Shown: positions 56,728-64,000 of the stretch, piece after piece | Layout of the letters: every line of letters starts with the position of its first letter | Numbering within the stretch: position 1 is the stretch's first letter | Assembly (NCBI RefSeq): GCF_004365965.1 | Contig: NZ_SOEB01000001.1 | Span: forward strand, 124,001-188,000 | DNA from: Rhodovulum visakhapatnamense | Lineage (GTDB): Bacteria > Pseudomonadota > Alphaproteobacteria > Rhodobacterales > Rhodobacteraceae | DNA: 64,000 nucleotides | Direction: 5' to 3' | The notes under the pieces: generated by a model | The model's input: the letters and a program-made list of their open reading frames with translations, nothing else | The model's database searches: none | Told to the model about the DNA's origin: nothing | Program-made: the position numbers and the translations under genes

Positions 56728-57894
56728 ATGGTCAGCCCGCTGACACCTCGTCAACTGTTTGAAAAACTTGTTTCTTTCCCCACGGTCAGCCGCGATGGCA
56801 ACCTCGATCTGATCGACTGGGTCGAGGAGTATCTGACCGGGTTCGGCATCCATTGCGCCCGGGTCTGGAACCCGGTGCGGTCCAAGGCCAGCCTCTATGC
56901 CCATGCCGGACCCTGGGCGCCGGGCGGCGTGATGCTGTCGGGCCATACCGATGTGGTGCCCGTCGACGGCCAGGACTGGAGCTCGGACCCCTGGGAGCTG
57001 ACCGAACGGAACGGGCGGCTTTACGGGCGCGGCGCCTGCGACATGAAGGGCTTCGATGCGCTGGCGCTCTGGGCGCTGGTCGAGGCCAGGACCCGCGACG
57101 TGGCGCGCCCGCTGCAACTGGCGCTGAGCTATGACGAAGAGCTGGGCTGCCTGGCCGCACCGGCGCTGATCGCGGCGATGGCGCGTGCGGACCTGCCCAA
57201 GGCCGCGGCGGTGATCGTGGGCGAGCCCTCGATGCTGCAGGTGGTGACCGGCCACAAGGGCAATATCGGCTTCGAGATCCGGCTGAAGGGCCATGAGGTG
57301 CATTCCTCGATGCAACACAAGGGCGTCTCGGCGGTGATGGAGGCGGGGCGGCTGATCCAGTGGGCGAATGACGTGAATGACCTGAACCGCGCCCGCCCGC
57401 CCGCAGGCGATGACGGGCTGTTCGATCCGCCCTGGACGACCGCTCATGTCGGCGAGATCGCGGGCGGCACCGCGCAGAACATCACTGCCGCCGATTGCCG
57501 GATGGGGCTCGATTACCGCTGCGTGCCCTCGGATAGCCTCGAAGCCTGCCGCGCGGCGCTGATGGCCGAGGTGGCGCGGGTCGAGGCGGGCATGAAGGCC
57601 ATCCGTCCCGAGACCGGCATCGCGGTCGACGAGACCTTCTCGGTGCCCGCGCTCGCCCCCGAGACGGACGGCGCGGCCGAGGCTCTGGCTCGCCGGCTGA
57701 CCGGCGACAACGCCACCCATGTGGTCAGCTACGCGACCGAGGCCGGGCAGTTCCAGGAGGGCGGCTTTTCGACCGTCGTCTGCGGCCCCGGCGACATCGC
57801 CCAGGCGCACCAGCCCGACGAATACATCACCCTCGACCAGTTCCGGCAGGGCGAGGCCTTCATGGCCCGGCTGCTCGACCATCTGAAGGAGTAA
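56728..57894 (+). CDS. argE: Acetylornithine deacetylase (M20 family)
   Basis: A 388-residue zinc hydrolase releasing ornithine from N-acetylornithine. Metal and catalytic motifs are LSGHTDVVPVDGQDW, GRGACDMKGFDALALW, SYDEELGCLAAP and VGEPSMLQVVTGHKG. The late histidine is in PDEYITLDQF-adjacent AQAHQPDEY. The start MVSPLTPRQ is chosen by family fit; the frame opens 15 codons earlier. It lies next to another M20 peptidase and a divergent peptide transporter, so a peptide- or acyl-amino-acid-degrading role is an alternative. Confidence 0.88.
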   Translation: MVSPLTPRQLFEKLVSFPTVSRDGNLDLIDWVEEYLTGFGIHCARVWNPVRSKASLYAHAGPWAPGGVMLSGHTDVVPVDGQDWSSDPWELTERNGRLYGRGACDMKGFDALALWALVEARTRDVARPLQLALSYDEELGCLAAPALIAAMARADLPKAAAVIVGEPSMLQVVTGHKGNIGFEIRLKGHEVHSSMQHKGVSAVMEAGRLIQWANDVNDLNRARPPAGDDGLFDPPWTTAHVGEIAGGTAQNITAADCRMGLDYRCVPSDSLEACRAALMAEVARVEAGMKAIRPETGIAVDETFSVPALAPETDGAAEALARRLTGDNATHVVSYATEAGQFQEGGFSTVVCGPGDIAQAHQPDEYITLDQFRQGEAFMARLLDHLKE

Positions 57895-57900
57895 ACGCGC

Positions 57901-59067
57901 ATGCCCGTCAAGAACCGCCTCGCCGAGATGCAGCCCGAGATCGCTGCCTGGCGCCGGGACATCCACGAGAATCCCGAACTGATGTACGATCTGCCGCGCA
58001 CCTCGGCGCTGGTGGCCGCGAAGCTGAGGGAATTCGGCTGCGACGAGGTGGTCGAGGGCATCGGGCGGTCGGGCGTCGTCGGCGTGATCAAGGGCCGGTC
58101 GGACGGGCAGGGGCGGGCGATCGGGCTGCGCGCCGACATGGACGCCTTGCCGATCCACGAGGCGACGGGGCTGCCCTATGCCTCGAAGACGCCGGGCAAG
58201 ATGCATGCCTGCGGCCATGACGGCCACACCGCGATGCTGCTGGGGGCCGCGAAATACCTGGCCGAGACCCGCAATTTCGACGGCCGCGCGGTGGTGATCT
58301 TCCAGCCCGCCGAAGAGGGCGGCGCGGGCGGTCTGGCGATGTGCGAGGACGGGTTGATGGCGCGGTTCGGCATCGAGGAAGTCTATGGCATGCACAACAT
58401 GCCCGGCATCCCGGTCGGCGCCTTCGCGATCCGGCCCGGGCCGATCATGGCCGCGACCGACGAATTCGACATCACCGTCACCGGCAGGGGCGGGCATGCC
58501 GCCAAGCCCCATGAATGCATCGACACGACGCTGGTGGCCTCGCATATCGTCGTCGCGCTGCAATCCATCGCTTCGCGGAATGCCGATCCGCTGAAACAGA
58601 TCGTGGTGTCGGTCTGCACCTTCCGCACCGAATCCGAGGCCTATAACGTGATCCCGCAGACCGTCGAGCTGAAAGGCACGGTCCGGACGCTGGAAGAGGG
58701 CATGCGCGATCTGGCCGAGGCGCGCGTCGCCGCGGTGGCCGAGGCGACGGCGGCGGCCTATGGGGCGACGGCCAAGGTGCGCTATCAGCGCAACTACCCG
58801 GTGACCGCCAACGCCCCCGAGCAGACCGATTTCGCGGCCGCGATGGCCGAGAAGGTCTCGGGCCGGGTCGATCGGGCGACCGCGCCGCTGATGGGGGGCG
58901 AGGATTTCAGCTACATGCTGCTGGAACGCCCCGGCGCCTATATCTTCCTTGGCAATGGCGACACCGCCTCGGTGCACCACCCGGCCTACAATTTCGACGA
59001 CGAGGCGATCCCCTTCGGGTCCTCCTGGTATGTCGAACTGGTCGAGAACCGGCTGCCCGCCGTCTGA
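57901..59067 (+). CDS. M20 amidohydrolase (hippurate hydrolase-like)
   Basis: A 388-residue metal-dependent amidohydrolase of the M20D group. Motifs: HENPELMYDLPRTS, RADMDALPIHEATGLPYAS, MHACGHDGHTAMLLGAA (metal ligands), FQPAEEGGAGGLAM, HNMPGIPVG, and LMGGEDFSYMLLERPGAYIFLGNG near the C-terminus. Members cleave hippurate, N-acyl amino acids or indole-3-acetyl conjugates; the substrate here is unknown. It starts six bases after the argE-like gene, so the two are probably cotranscribed. Confidence 0.93.
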   Translation: MPVKNRLAEMQPEIAAWRRDIHENPELMYDLPRTSALVAAKLREFGCDEVVEGIGRSGVVGVIKGRSDGQGRAIGLRADMDALPIHEATGLPYASKTPGKMHACGHDGHTAMLLGAAKYLAETRNFDGRAVVIFQPAEEGGAGGLAMCEDGLMARFGIEEVYGMHNMPGIPVGAFAIRPGPIMAATDEFDITVTGRGGHAAKPHECIDTTLVASHIVVALQSIASRNADPLKQIVVSVCTFRTESEAYNVIPQTVELKGTVRTLEEGMRDLAEARVAAVAEATAAAYGATAKVRYQRNYPVTANAPEQTDFAAAMAEKVSGRVDRATAPLMGGEDFSYMLLERPGAYIFLGNGDTASVHHPAYNFDDEAIPFGSSWYVELVENRLPAV

Positions 59068-59207
59068 GGGCGGCGACGGGCGCGGGGTCGGCCGCGGCCG
59101 TTTCGCCACGGCCCGGCCGCGGCCTCGCCCCTGCGCTCTCTGGGCCTATGGCGCGATCTTCGGTCCGGGGGTAACCTGCTGAAAAGAGGCGCATGCGAGG
59201 GACCCCC

Positions 59208-59477
59208 ATGACCGGAACGAATGACGAGCGGTTTCCGAAAAGCCTGATCCAGGCCGACCGGATCGTGACCGATACCAAATGGAACCTGGCCGAGAACGGC
59301 TCGACCCCGTTTTCCGATTTCTTCGGCGTGGCGATGCTGTCGAAGGGCGCGGTCACCGCGGCGCTGACGATGCGGCGGCCGACGCCCTTTTCGGGCGCGC
59401 TGCACCTGCCGATGATCTTCCGCCGCCGGTCGAAGACGCGGCTCTGGACCGGCGGCCGGCTGCTGTCCTGGCGCTAG
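59208..59477 (+). CDS. Conserved-looking small hypothetical protein (89 aa)
   Basis: An 89-residue basic protein, MTGTNDERFPKSLIQ at the start and RRRSKTRLWTGGRLLSWR at the end, with no signal peptide or clear membrane helix. I recall similar short proteins in related genomes but no named family. Two starts are possible: ATG 59193 after GAAAAGAGG, or ATG 59208 after GAGGG. Its stop overlaps the stop of the convergent cbbY gene by four bases. The 140-base gap upstream contains GC-rich repeated GGCCGCGGCC segments. Confidence 0.6.
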   Translation: MTGTNDERFPKSLIQADRIVTDTKWNLAENGSTPFSDFFGVAMLSKGAVTAALTMRRPTPFSGALHLPMIFRRRSKTRLWTGGRLLSWR

Positions 59478-60175
59478 TAGCTCAGCAGCATCGCCTTCAG
59501 GATCAGCGGCCAGTTGCGCTGTTCCAGCGTCGGTGCGCAATGCGCGGCGCCGGTGAAATCCTCGTTCGCGGTATAGGTGCTGGGGGTGATGACGACCCCC
59601 AGCCCCGCGGCCCGCGCCGATTGCAGGCCGATATGGCTATCCTCGAAGGCAAGGCACTCGCGCGGCGGCAGCCCCAGCCGGTCGAGCGCCAGCCGGTAGA
59701 TCGCCGGGTCGGGTTTCTTGCGCTCGACCTCGTCGCCCGAGGCGATCACGTCGAAGACCCGGTCGGCGGGCTTGCCCCAGCAGGTCCGCGCCAGCACCTC
59801 GACATTGGGCCGCGAGGTGGTGGTGGCCATGGCGATCGCCATGTCGGCCTCGCGGGCATGCAGGATCAGGTCCTCGACCCCGGGGCGCAGCCCGACCGCG
59901 CCTTCGGCGATCATCCGGCCGAAGGTTTCGGTCTTCTCGGCATGCAGCCGGACCAGCTCGGCCTCGGGCAGCCGCGCCGCCTCGGGCAGCCCCGCCTGAA
60001 ACGCGCGCAGCCGTTCCTTGCCGCCGCCGGTCTTCAGCAGAACGGCATAGTCGTCGCGTGACCAGTGCCAGTCGAGCCCATGGGCGGCGAAAGTCGCGTT
60101 GAATGCCGCCCGGTGGGTTTCCTCGGTCTCGGCCAGCGTGCCGTCGAGATCGAAGATCAGGGCCTTGATGGTCAT
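59474..60175 (-). CDS. cbbY: CbbY-type HAD phosphatase (xylulose-1,5-bisphosphate phosphatase)
   Basis: A 233-residue haloacid-dehalogenase phosphatase. The nucleophile motif is FDLDGTLAETEETH, followed by a helical cap with KTGGGKERLRAF, motif II ATTTSRP and motif IV FEDSHIGLQSAR. The CbbY-specific LAETEE...F(N)xTFAxHG pattern and its position at the end of a cbb operon identify it. In Rhodobacter, CbbY removes the RuBisCO inhibitor xylulose-1,5-bisphosphate. Start overlaps the cbbZ stop (ATGA). Confidence 0.9.
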   Translation of the reverse strand: MTIKALIFDLDGTLAETEETHRAAFNATFAAHGLDWHWSRDDYAVLLKTGGGKERLRAFQAGLPEAARLPEAELVRLHAEKTETFGRMIAEGAVGLRPGVEDLILHAREADMAIAMATTTSRPNVEVLARTCWGKPADRVFDVIASGDEVERKKPDPAIYRLALDRLGLPPRECLAFEDSHIGLQSARAAGLGVVITPSTYTANEDFTGAAHCAPTLEQRNWPLILKAMLLSY

Positions 60176-60834
60176 CTCAGCTCGTCGGCGAGCCGCGCCA
60201 CGATGGCGACCAGCACGTCGTAATCGGAAAACCGCGCGTCCTGCGGGATGTCGTCGACATCCTCGGACCGGTGATAGCCCTCGGTAAAGAGCGCAAAGCG
60301 CATGCCGGTGGCCTGGGCCGTCGCCGCGTCGATCTCGCTGTCGCCGACAAAGACCGCCTGCTTGGCCTGAAGCTGGTCGCGCACCGCCAGCAGCGGTTTC
60401 GGGTCGGGTTTCCTGACCTCGAGCGTGTCGCCGCCGACCACCGCGCCGAAGAAACCGTCGATGCCGAAGGTCTTGAGGATGGCGCGCGAGGGCGCCTCGG
60501 GCTTGTTGGTGCACACGCCCATCGCCCAGCCCTCGTCGCGGAACTGTTCCAGCGCGTCCTGCACCCCGGGATACAGCGTCGTCAGCGTCGCCGGGTCGGC
60601 TTCGTAATGGCCAAGGAAGGTCTCGACCATGGCGTCGCGCTGATCGGGTTCGAGCCCGCGGGCCTCGATCACGCGTTCCATCAGCACCTGCACCCCGTCG
60701 CCGATGAAGGCGCGGATGGTCTCGAGGTCAAGCGCCTCGCGGCCCATCCCGGCAAGCGTCCGGTTCACGGCGGCATGGATATCGGGGGCGCTGTCGATCA
60801 GCGTCCCGTCGAGATCGAAGATGATGGCCTTCAC
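60172..60834 (-). CDS. cbbZ: Phosphoglycolate phosphatase (CbbZ)
   Basis: A 220-residue HAD phosphatase that dephosphorylates 2-phosphoglycolate made by RuBisCO oxygenation. Motifs: FDLDGTLIDSAPDIH, GIGDGVQ-like AFIGDGVQVLMERV, motif II VCTNKPEAPSR, motif IV VGDSEIDAATAQATG. GTG 60834 is preferred because the upstream codons overlap the redoxin gene and lack similarity; the GTGA overlap indicates coupling. An in-frame ATG lies at 60849. Confidence 0.92.
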   Translation of the reverse strand: MKAIIFDLDGTLIDSAPDIHAAVNRTLAGMGREALDLETIRAFIGDGVQVLMERVIEARGLEPDQRDAMVETFLGHYEADPATLTTLYPGVQDALEQFRDEGWAMGVCTNKPEAPSRAILKTFGIDGFFGAVVGGDTLEVRKPDPKPLLAVRDQLQAKQAVFVGDSEIDAATAQATGMRFALFTEGYHRSEDVDDIPQDARFSDYDVLVAIVARLADELR

Positions 60835-61388
60835 GCGGCATCCTTCCATTTGATCGAGCATCCCATCGACGGGATCTGCTCGGCGGGTCCGTGGCCGATC
60901 TCGGCCACCTGTTTCATCGCCTCGTAAAGGTCGCGGCGCAGGTCGGGCGGGCCCGCCTGCTTGCGCGAGGCATCCAGCCGTCCGCGATATTGCAGCCCCA
61001 TCCCGGCATCGAAGCCGAAGAAATCGGGGGTGCAGACAGCGCCATAGGCCCGTGCGACCGACTGGTCCTCGTCATGGAGATAGGGGAAGGGAAGGTCAAG
61101 TTCCTCGGCGACGCGGCGCATGCCCTCGATCCCGTCCTCGGGATAGGCCGAGGCGTCGTTCGAACAGATCGCGGCGACGCCGATGCCCAGGGCCTGCAGG
61201 TCGCGCGCGTCGCGGATCATCCGGTCGCGGACCGCCAGCACATAGGGGCAGTGGTTGCAGATGAACATGATCAGCGTGCCCTTCGGGCCGCGGATGTCCT
61301 TCAGGGCGTAGGTCCTGCCGTCGGTGCCGGGCAGGGCAAGGTCCGGGGCGGTCCAGCCGAAATCGCAGACAGGGGGAGAGACGGCCAT
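60831..61388 (-). CDS. Redoxin/thioredoxin-family protein in the cbb operon
   Basis: A 185-residue protein of the AhpC-TSA/redoxin group: VCDFGWTAPDLALPGTDG near the start, LIMFICNHCPYVLAVRDRMI with a CxxC motif (about residues 44-47), and PDFFGFDAGMGLQYRGRLD. Probably a cytoplasmic thioredoxin-like or thiol-peroxidase protein. A perfect GGAGG site precedes the ATG by six bases. It is coupled to cbbZ (GTGA). No such gene is part of the cbbII operons I recall (F-P-T-G-A-M-E-Z-Y), so this is an insertion between cbbE and cbbZ. Confidence 0.85.
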   Translation of the reverse strand: MAVSPPVCDFGWTAPDLALPGTDGRTYALKDIRGPKGTLIMFICNHCPYVLAVRDRMIRDARDLQALGIGVAAICSNDASAYPEDGIEGMRRVAEELDLPFPYLHDEDQSVARAYGAVCTPDFFGFDAGMGLQYRGRLDASRKQAGPPDLRRDLYEAMKQVAEIGHGPAEQIPSMGCSIKWKDAA

Positions 61389-61512
61389 GAAAACCTCCTT
61401 CGAATGGGACTGGGGTGCCGGAAAGAAGGTAACGCTGCGCGGCGGGCGGGCCAGCCGGTCCTTTGGTGGCGGTCCCTCAGTGTGACGGAGCCGCCCGGGG
61501 GCAACGGGGCGA

Positions 61513-61539
61513 GGGAGGGCGCGCGGTCCGCGCCCTCCC
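61513..61539 (-). terminator. Strong hairpin downstream of rpe
   Basis: GGGAGGGCGCG (61513-61523) pairs perfectly with CGCGCCCTCCC (61529-61539) around a five-base loop, 18 bases after the rpe stop on the minus strand. It is a likely terminator or processing site between the cbbM-rpe part and the redoxin-cbbZ-cbbY part; no T-run is visible. Confidence 0.6.
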
Positions 61540-61556
61540 GGACCTGTGGTCGGGCC

Positions 61557-62252
61557 TCAGGCCGCTTTCCGTGCGCCTTCGGCGGCCTCGCGGATCGCGC
61601 GGATATTGGCGCCATAGACCTCGGGCGTGTCGACCGAGCCGCCCTTGAAGACGGCCGAGCCCGCGACCAGCACATCGGCGCCCGCCTCGACCACCAGCGG
61701 CGCCGTCTCGGGGGTGATGCCGCCGTCGATCTGGATATGGATCGGGCGGTCGCCGATCATGGCGCGAACCTTGCGGGTCTTCTCGATGCCGGAATGGATG
61801 AATTTCTGCCCGCCGAAGCCCGGGTTCACGGTCATGATCAGGACCATGTCGCACAGATCGAGGATATGCTCGACGCTTTCGGCCGGGGTCGCGGGGTTCA
61901 GCACCACGCCCGCCTTGACGCCCTGTGCCTTGATCGCCTGCAGGGTGCGGTGGATATGCGGCCCCGCCTCGATATGGGCGGTGATCATGTCGGCGCCCGC
62001 CTCGGCATAGGCCTCGATATAGGCATCGACCGGCGAGATCATCAGATGGACGTCCATGAAGGTCTTCACATGCGGGCGGAAGGCCTTCACCGCGGGCGGG
62101 CCGAAGGTCAGGTTCGGCACGAAATGCCCGTCCATCACGTCGACATGCACCCAGTCGGCGCCCTGCGCCTCGATGGCCCGGATCTCGGCGCCGAAATTCG
62201 CGAAATCGGCAGACAGGATCGAGGGCGCGATCTTGATCGAACGGTCGAACAT
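61557..62252 (-). CDS. rpe: Ribulose-phosphate 3-epimerase
   Basis: A 231-residue TIM-barrel epimerase interconverting ribulose- and xylulose-5-phosphate in the Calvin cycle and pentose pathway. [17 protein letters not shown] at the N-terminus, [18 protein letters not shown] (metal and phosphate site), [15 protein letters not shown] and [20 protein letters not shown] are all family signatures. Position next to cbbM corresponds to cbbE of the cbbII operon. Confidence 0.96.
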   Translation of the reverse strand: MFDRSIKIAPSILSADFANFGAEIRAIEAQGADWVHVDVMDGHFVPNLTFGPPAVKAFRPHVKTFMDVHLMISPVDAYIEAYAEAGADMITAHIEAGPHIHRTLQAIKAQGVKAGVVLNPATPAESVEHILDLCDMVLIMTVNPGFGGQKFIHSGIEKTRKVRAMIGDRPIHIQIDGGITPETAPLVVEAGADVLVAGSAVFKGGSVDTPEVYGANIRAIREAAEGARKAA

Positions 62253-62290
62253 CTTGGGGTTCCTCCCGAAGGGGCCGGTTTTTCAAGGAT

Positions 62291-62317
62291 GGCGCGGCCC
62301 CGGGGCAGGGCCGCGCC
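62291..62317 (-). other. Intercistronic hairpin between cbbM and rpe
   Basis: GGCGCGGCCC (62291-62300) and GGGCCGCGCC (62308-62317) form a perfect ten-base-pair stem with a seven-base loop, seven bases after the cbbM stop. Probably a stabilising structure that raises cbbM message over downstream genes. Confidence 0.65.
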
Positions 62318-62323
62318 GGATCG

Positions 62324-63709
62324 TCATTCGGCGGCGACGGCGCCCAGCGCCTCGCGCCAGCCCGGGTAAAGCTTGTCGGCATCCTGCGGGAAGCTTTCGA
62401 AGGCCCGGGCCAGTTCCTTGTGCTCCTTGGCGTAGTCGACGAGGTTCACACCCGACTTCCACGCATCATGGGCCTGGCGCAGCGAGATCGCGCCCGCGGT
62501 GCCGCCATCGACATGGCCGAAGGCGCCGCCGCCCGAGGTCTGGATCACGTTGGAATGGCCCAGATTGTCGAAGAAGCCCGGCAGGCGCAGCGCGTTCATG
62601 CCACCCGAGATGATCGGCGTGGTGGGTTTCATCCCCAGCCAGTCCTGACGGTAGAAGGGGCCGTCCGCCACGTCGTCGGTCAGCATGAAGGCCATGATCT
62701 TGTCGGATGGATCGCCCTCCATCTTGCCAAAGCCCATGGTGCCGGTGTGGATCCCCGAGGCGCCCTGCAGACGCGCCATCTTGGACAGCACGAAGGCGGT
62801 GTAGCCGCGTTGCGATTCCGGCGAGGTCACGGCGCCGTGGCCTGCGCGGTGATAATGCAGGAACTGGTGCGGGAAGGCGCGGCGCGCGGTGGTGATGGCC
62901 GCGGGACCGGCGACATAGCCGTCGACGAGGAAGGCGACGTGATCGGCATTCTCGCCGAAGGTCTCAAGGATGTATTCGCCCCGGGCCAGCATTTCGTAAT
63001 GGTCGTCGGCGGTGATGTTGGCCGAGAACAGCTTGGCCTCGCCGGTTTCGTCCTGGGCGCGCCTCATCGCGTCGGCCACCAGACGGATCGTCTCTTTCAG
63101 CGGCGCGAAGACCTGGTTGCCCTGGGGCTCGTCGTTCTTGATGAAATCGCCGCCCAGCCAGAATTCATGGCAGGCATCGGCGAAGGGCTGCGGGCGCAGG
63201 CCAAGCTTGGGCTTGATGATGGTGCCCACCACCATGCCGCCATCGGTGACGCTGCGGCCCAGCACGCGCCACATGTCGGCGATGTTCATCACCGGCCCGT
63301 CGAAAAGCCGCAGATAGGCGGGCGGCACGTAGAAGTCGCGCATCTTCGCGTGCTCGACATCGCCCATGCCCTGGTTGTTGCCGATCGTCAGCGTCAGGAA
63401 CGAGGCCAGCATGGCGCGGCCGTCGATGATGTTGCGGTCGAACAGCTCGACCGGATAGGCGATCTTCATCACCTCGTTTTCGGGGTCGATCTCGTAGACG
63501 AGCGCATCGACGCCCTTGGTGAAATCGTCGGTGGTGTGCACCTCGACATTGGTGCCGGTCGAGCTTTCGGCGGCGAAATGCGCGGCCGTCGCAAGGTAGT
63601 CCCCGCCGTCCTTCGGCTTCATCGTATAGGCGCAGAGCACGTGGCGGCCGCCGGCGATGAGCGCTTTCTCATCGAGGTCGAGGCGGGCATATCGGTTCGA
63701 CTGATCCAT
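62324..63709 (-). CDS. cbbM: Ribulose-bisphosphate carboxylase, form II
   Basis: A 461-residue form II RuBisCO, the CO2-fixing enzyme, active as a dimer of large subunits without small subunits. Active-site landmarks: [17 protein letters not shown] (first catalytic Lys), [18 protein letters not shown] (carbamylated Lys and metal ligands), [15 protein letters not shown], and the flexible loop [13 protein letters not shown] (Lys of loop 6). Length and sequence fit the form II family of purple bacteria. It follows the cbbA aldolase gene. Confidence 0.98.
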   Translation of the reverse strand: MDQSNRYARLDLDEKALIAGGRHVLCAYTMKPKDGGDYLATAAHFAAESSTGTNVEVHTTDDFTKGVDALVYEIDPENEVMKIAYPVELFDRNIIDGRAMLASFLTLTIGNNQGMGDVEHAKMRDFYVPPAYLRLFDGPVMNIADMWRVLGRSVTDGGMVVGTIIKPKLGLRPQPFADACHEFWLGGDFIKNDEPQGNQVFAPLKETIRLVADAMRRAQDETGEAKLFSANITADDHYEMLARGEYILETFGENADHVAFLVDGYVAGPAAITTARRAFPHQFLHYHRAGHGAVTSPESQRGYTAFVLSKMARLQGASGIHTGTMGFGKMEGDPSDKIMAFMLTDDVADGPFYRQDWLGMKPTTPIISGGMNALRLPGFFDNLGHSNVIQTSGGGAFGHVDGGTAGAISLRQAHDAWKSGVNLVDYAKEHKELARAFESFPQDADKLYPGWREALGAVAAE

Positions 63710-63786
63710 TTCCTATGGCCTTTCGGTTCGTCTTGTCCCTGGGTTCCGGTGGTCTTTGTTCTACGTTGCGCGCGTTTCCGGAGCGG

Positions 63787-63810
63787 GCCCGGCCCCCGCG
63801 AGGGCCGGGC
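63787..63810 (-). other. Intercistronic hairpin between cbbA and cbbM
   Basis: GCCCGGCCC (63787-63795) pairs with GGGCCGGGC (63802-63810) around a six-base loop, ten bases after the aldolase stop. It marks the transition to the strongly expressed RuBisCO gene and may be a processing or stabilising element. Confidence 0.6.
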
Positions 63811-63819
63811 GCCAGAGGT

Positions 63820-64000
63820 TTATTTCGTCTTCGGATCGAGGCTGCCGTCGGCATAGCGCTTGGCCATGTCCTCCATCGGGATCGGCTTGATCCGCGAGGC
63901 ATTGCCCGCGGTGCCGAAGCGTTCGAAGCGGTCCTTGCACAGCTTGGTCATCTCGGCCATCGCGGGTTTGAGGAATTTCCGCGGGTCGAATTCGGCCGGG
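63820..64000 (-). CDS. cbbA: Fructose-bisphosphate aldolase class II, C-terminal fragment
   Basis: The last 59 codons of a gene running off the right edge. The translated end (FDPRKFLKPAM...RFGTAGNASRIKPIPM...MAKRYADGSLDPKTK) is the conserved C-terminus of class II zinc aldolases of the Calvin cycle. It lies upstream of cbbM on the same strand, as in cbbII operons (A before M). Confidence 0.92.
   Translation of the reverse strand, partial: PAEFDPRKFLKPAMAEMTKLCKDRFERFGTAGNASRIKPIPMEDMAKRYADGSLDPKTK

Noticed and set aside
56329-59109. 926-codon minus-strand frame opposite the two M20 genes
   Set aside because: Shadow frame; it joins antisense sequence to part of the OppD-type gene in the wrong frame.

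Overview
The window is a GC-rich bacterial chromosome segment with densely packed genes, frequent ATGA-type overlaps and GTG starts. The content points to a purple non-sulfur alphaproteobacterium of the Rhodobacteraceae (Rhodobacter/Rhodovulum type). It has a 14-subunit nuo operon interspersed with accessory reading frames, as described for Rhodobacter, and the distal part of a cbbII-type Calvin cycle operon with form II RuBisCO (cbbM). The genus is an inference. I see no rRNA, tRNA, CRISPR array, prophage or transposase gene.

Layout. 1-3803 (minus strand): radA, cvpA, purF and the start of a short-chain dehydrogenase. 3919-4713: a methylglutaconyl-CoA hydratase-like crotonase. 4974-22286: nuoA to nuoN, all 14 complex I subunits, with at least five accessory genes (a membrane/helix-hairpin-helix protein, two exported proteins, a lipoprotein, a carboxymuconolactone-decarboxylase-like protein) and four very short reading frames between subunits. 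22276-25502: birA, coaX and RNase J in the same direction, closed by a strong terminator. 25580-30071: DEAD-box helicase, ExoD protein, phytase-like exported protein and a small lipoprotein. 30396-31385: a lactate/2-hydroxyacid dehydrogenase. 31545-32115: a toxin-antitoxin pair with a Doc/Fic-type toxin that has no standard start codon. 32147-35244: prfC and a pentapeptide-repeat protein carrying a striking 51-bp inverted repeat inside its coding sequence.

35305-45421: universal stress protein, orphan ParA-like ATPase, an SDR with an atypical active site, acyltransferase, aminopeptidase N, a degenerate photolyase-like protein, a class I amidotransferase-type peptidase, a GNAT acetyltransferase and kynureninase. 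45531-49157: an ICMT-type membrane methyltransferase and the pntAB transhydrogenase. 49443-50726: a DUF3422 protein. 50746-56494 (minus): a complete peptide ABC transporter (order D, F, A, B, C). It diverges from two M20 metallopeptidases (argE-like and hippurate-hydrolase-like), which suggests a peptide/amino-acid scavenging neighbourhood.

59474-64000 (minus): cbbY, cbbZ, a redoxin, rpe (cbbE), cbbM and the C-terminus of a class II fructose-bisphosphate aldolase (cbbA), which is the A-M-E-(redoxin)-Z-Y tail of a cbbII operon. Respiratory complex I, transhydrogenase and the Calvin cycle together describe redox balancing in a facultative phototroph. The most unusual signals are the AUC-initiated Doc toxin, the in-frame palindromic insert with DNA-identical repeats in the pentapeptide gene, the accessory and small ORFs of the nuo operon, the photolyase-like protein without its flavin-site signature, and the redoxin inside the cbb operon.
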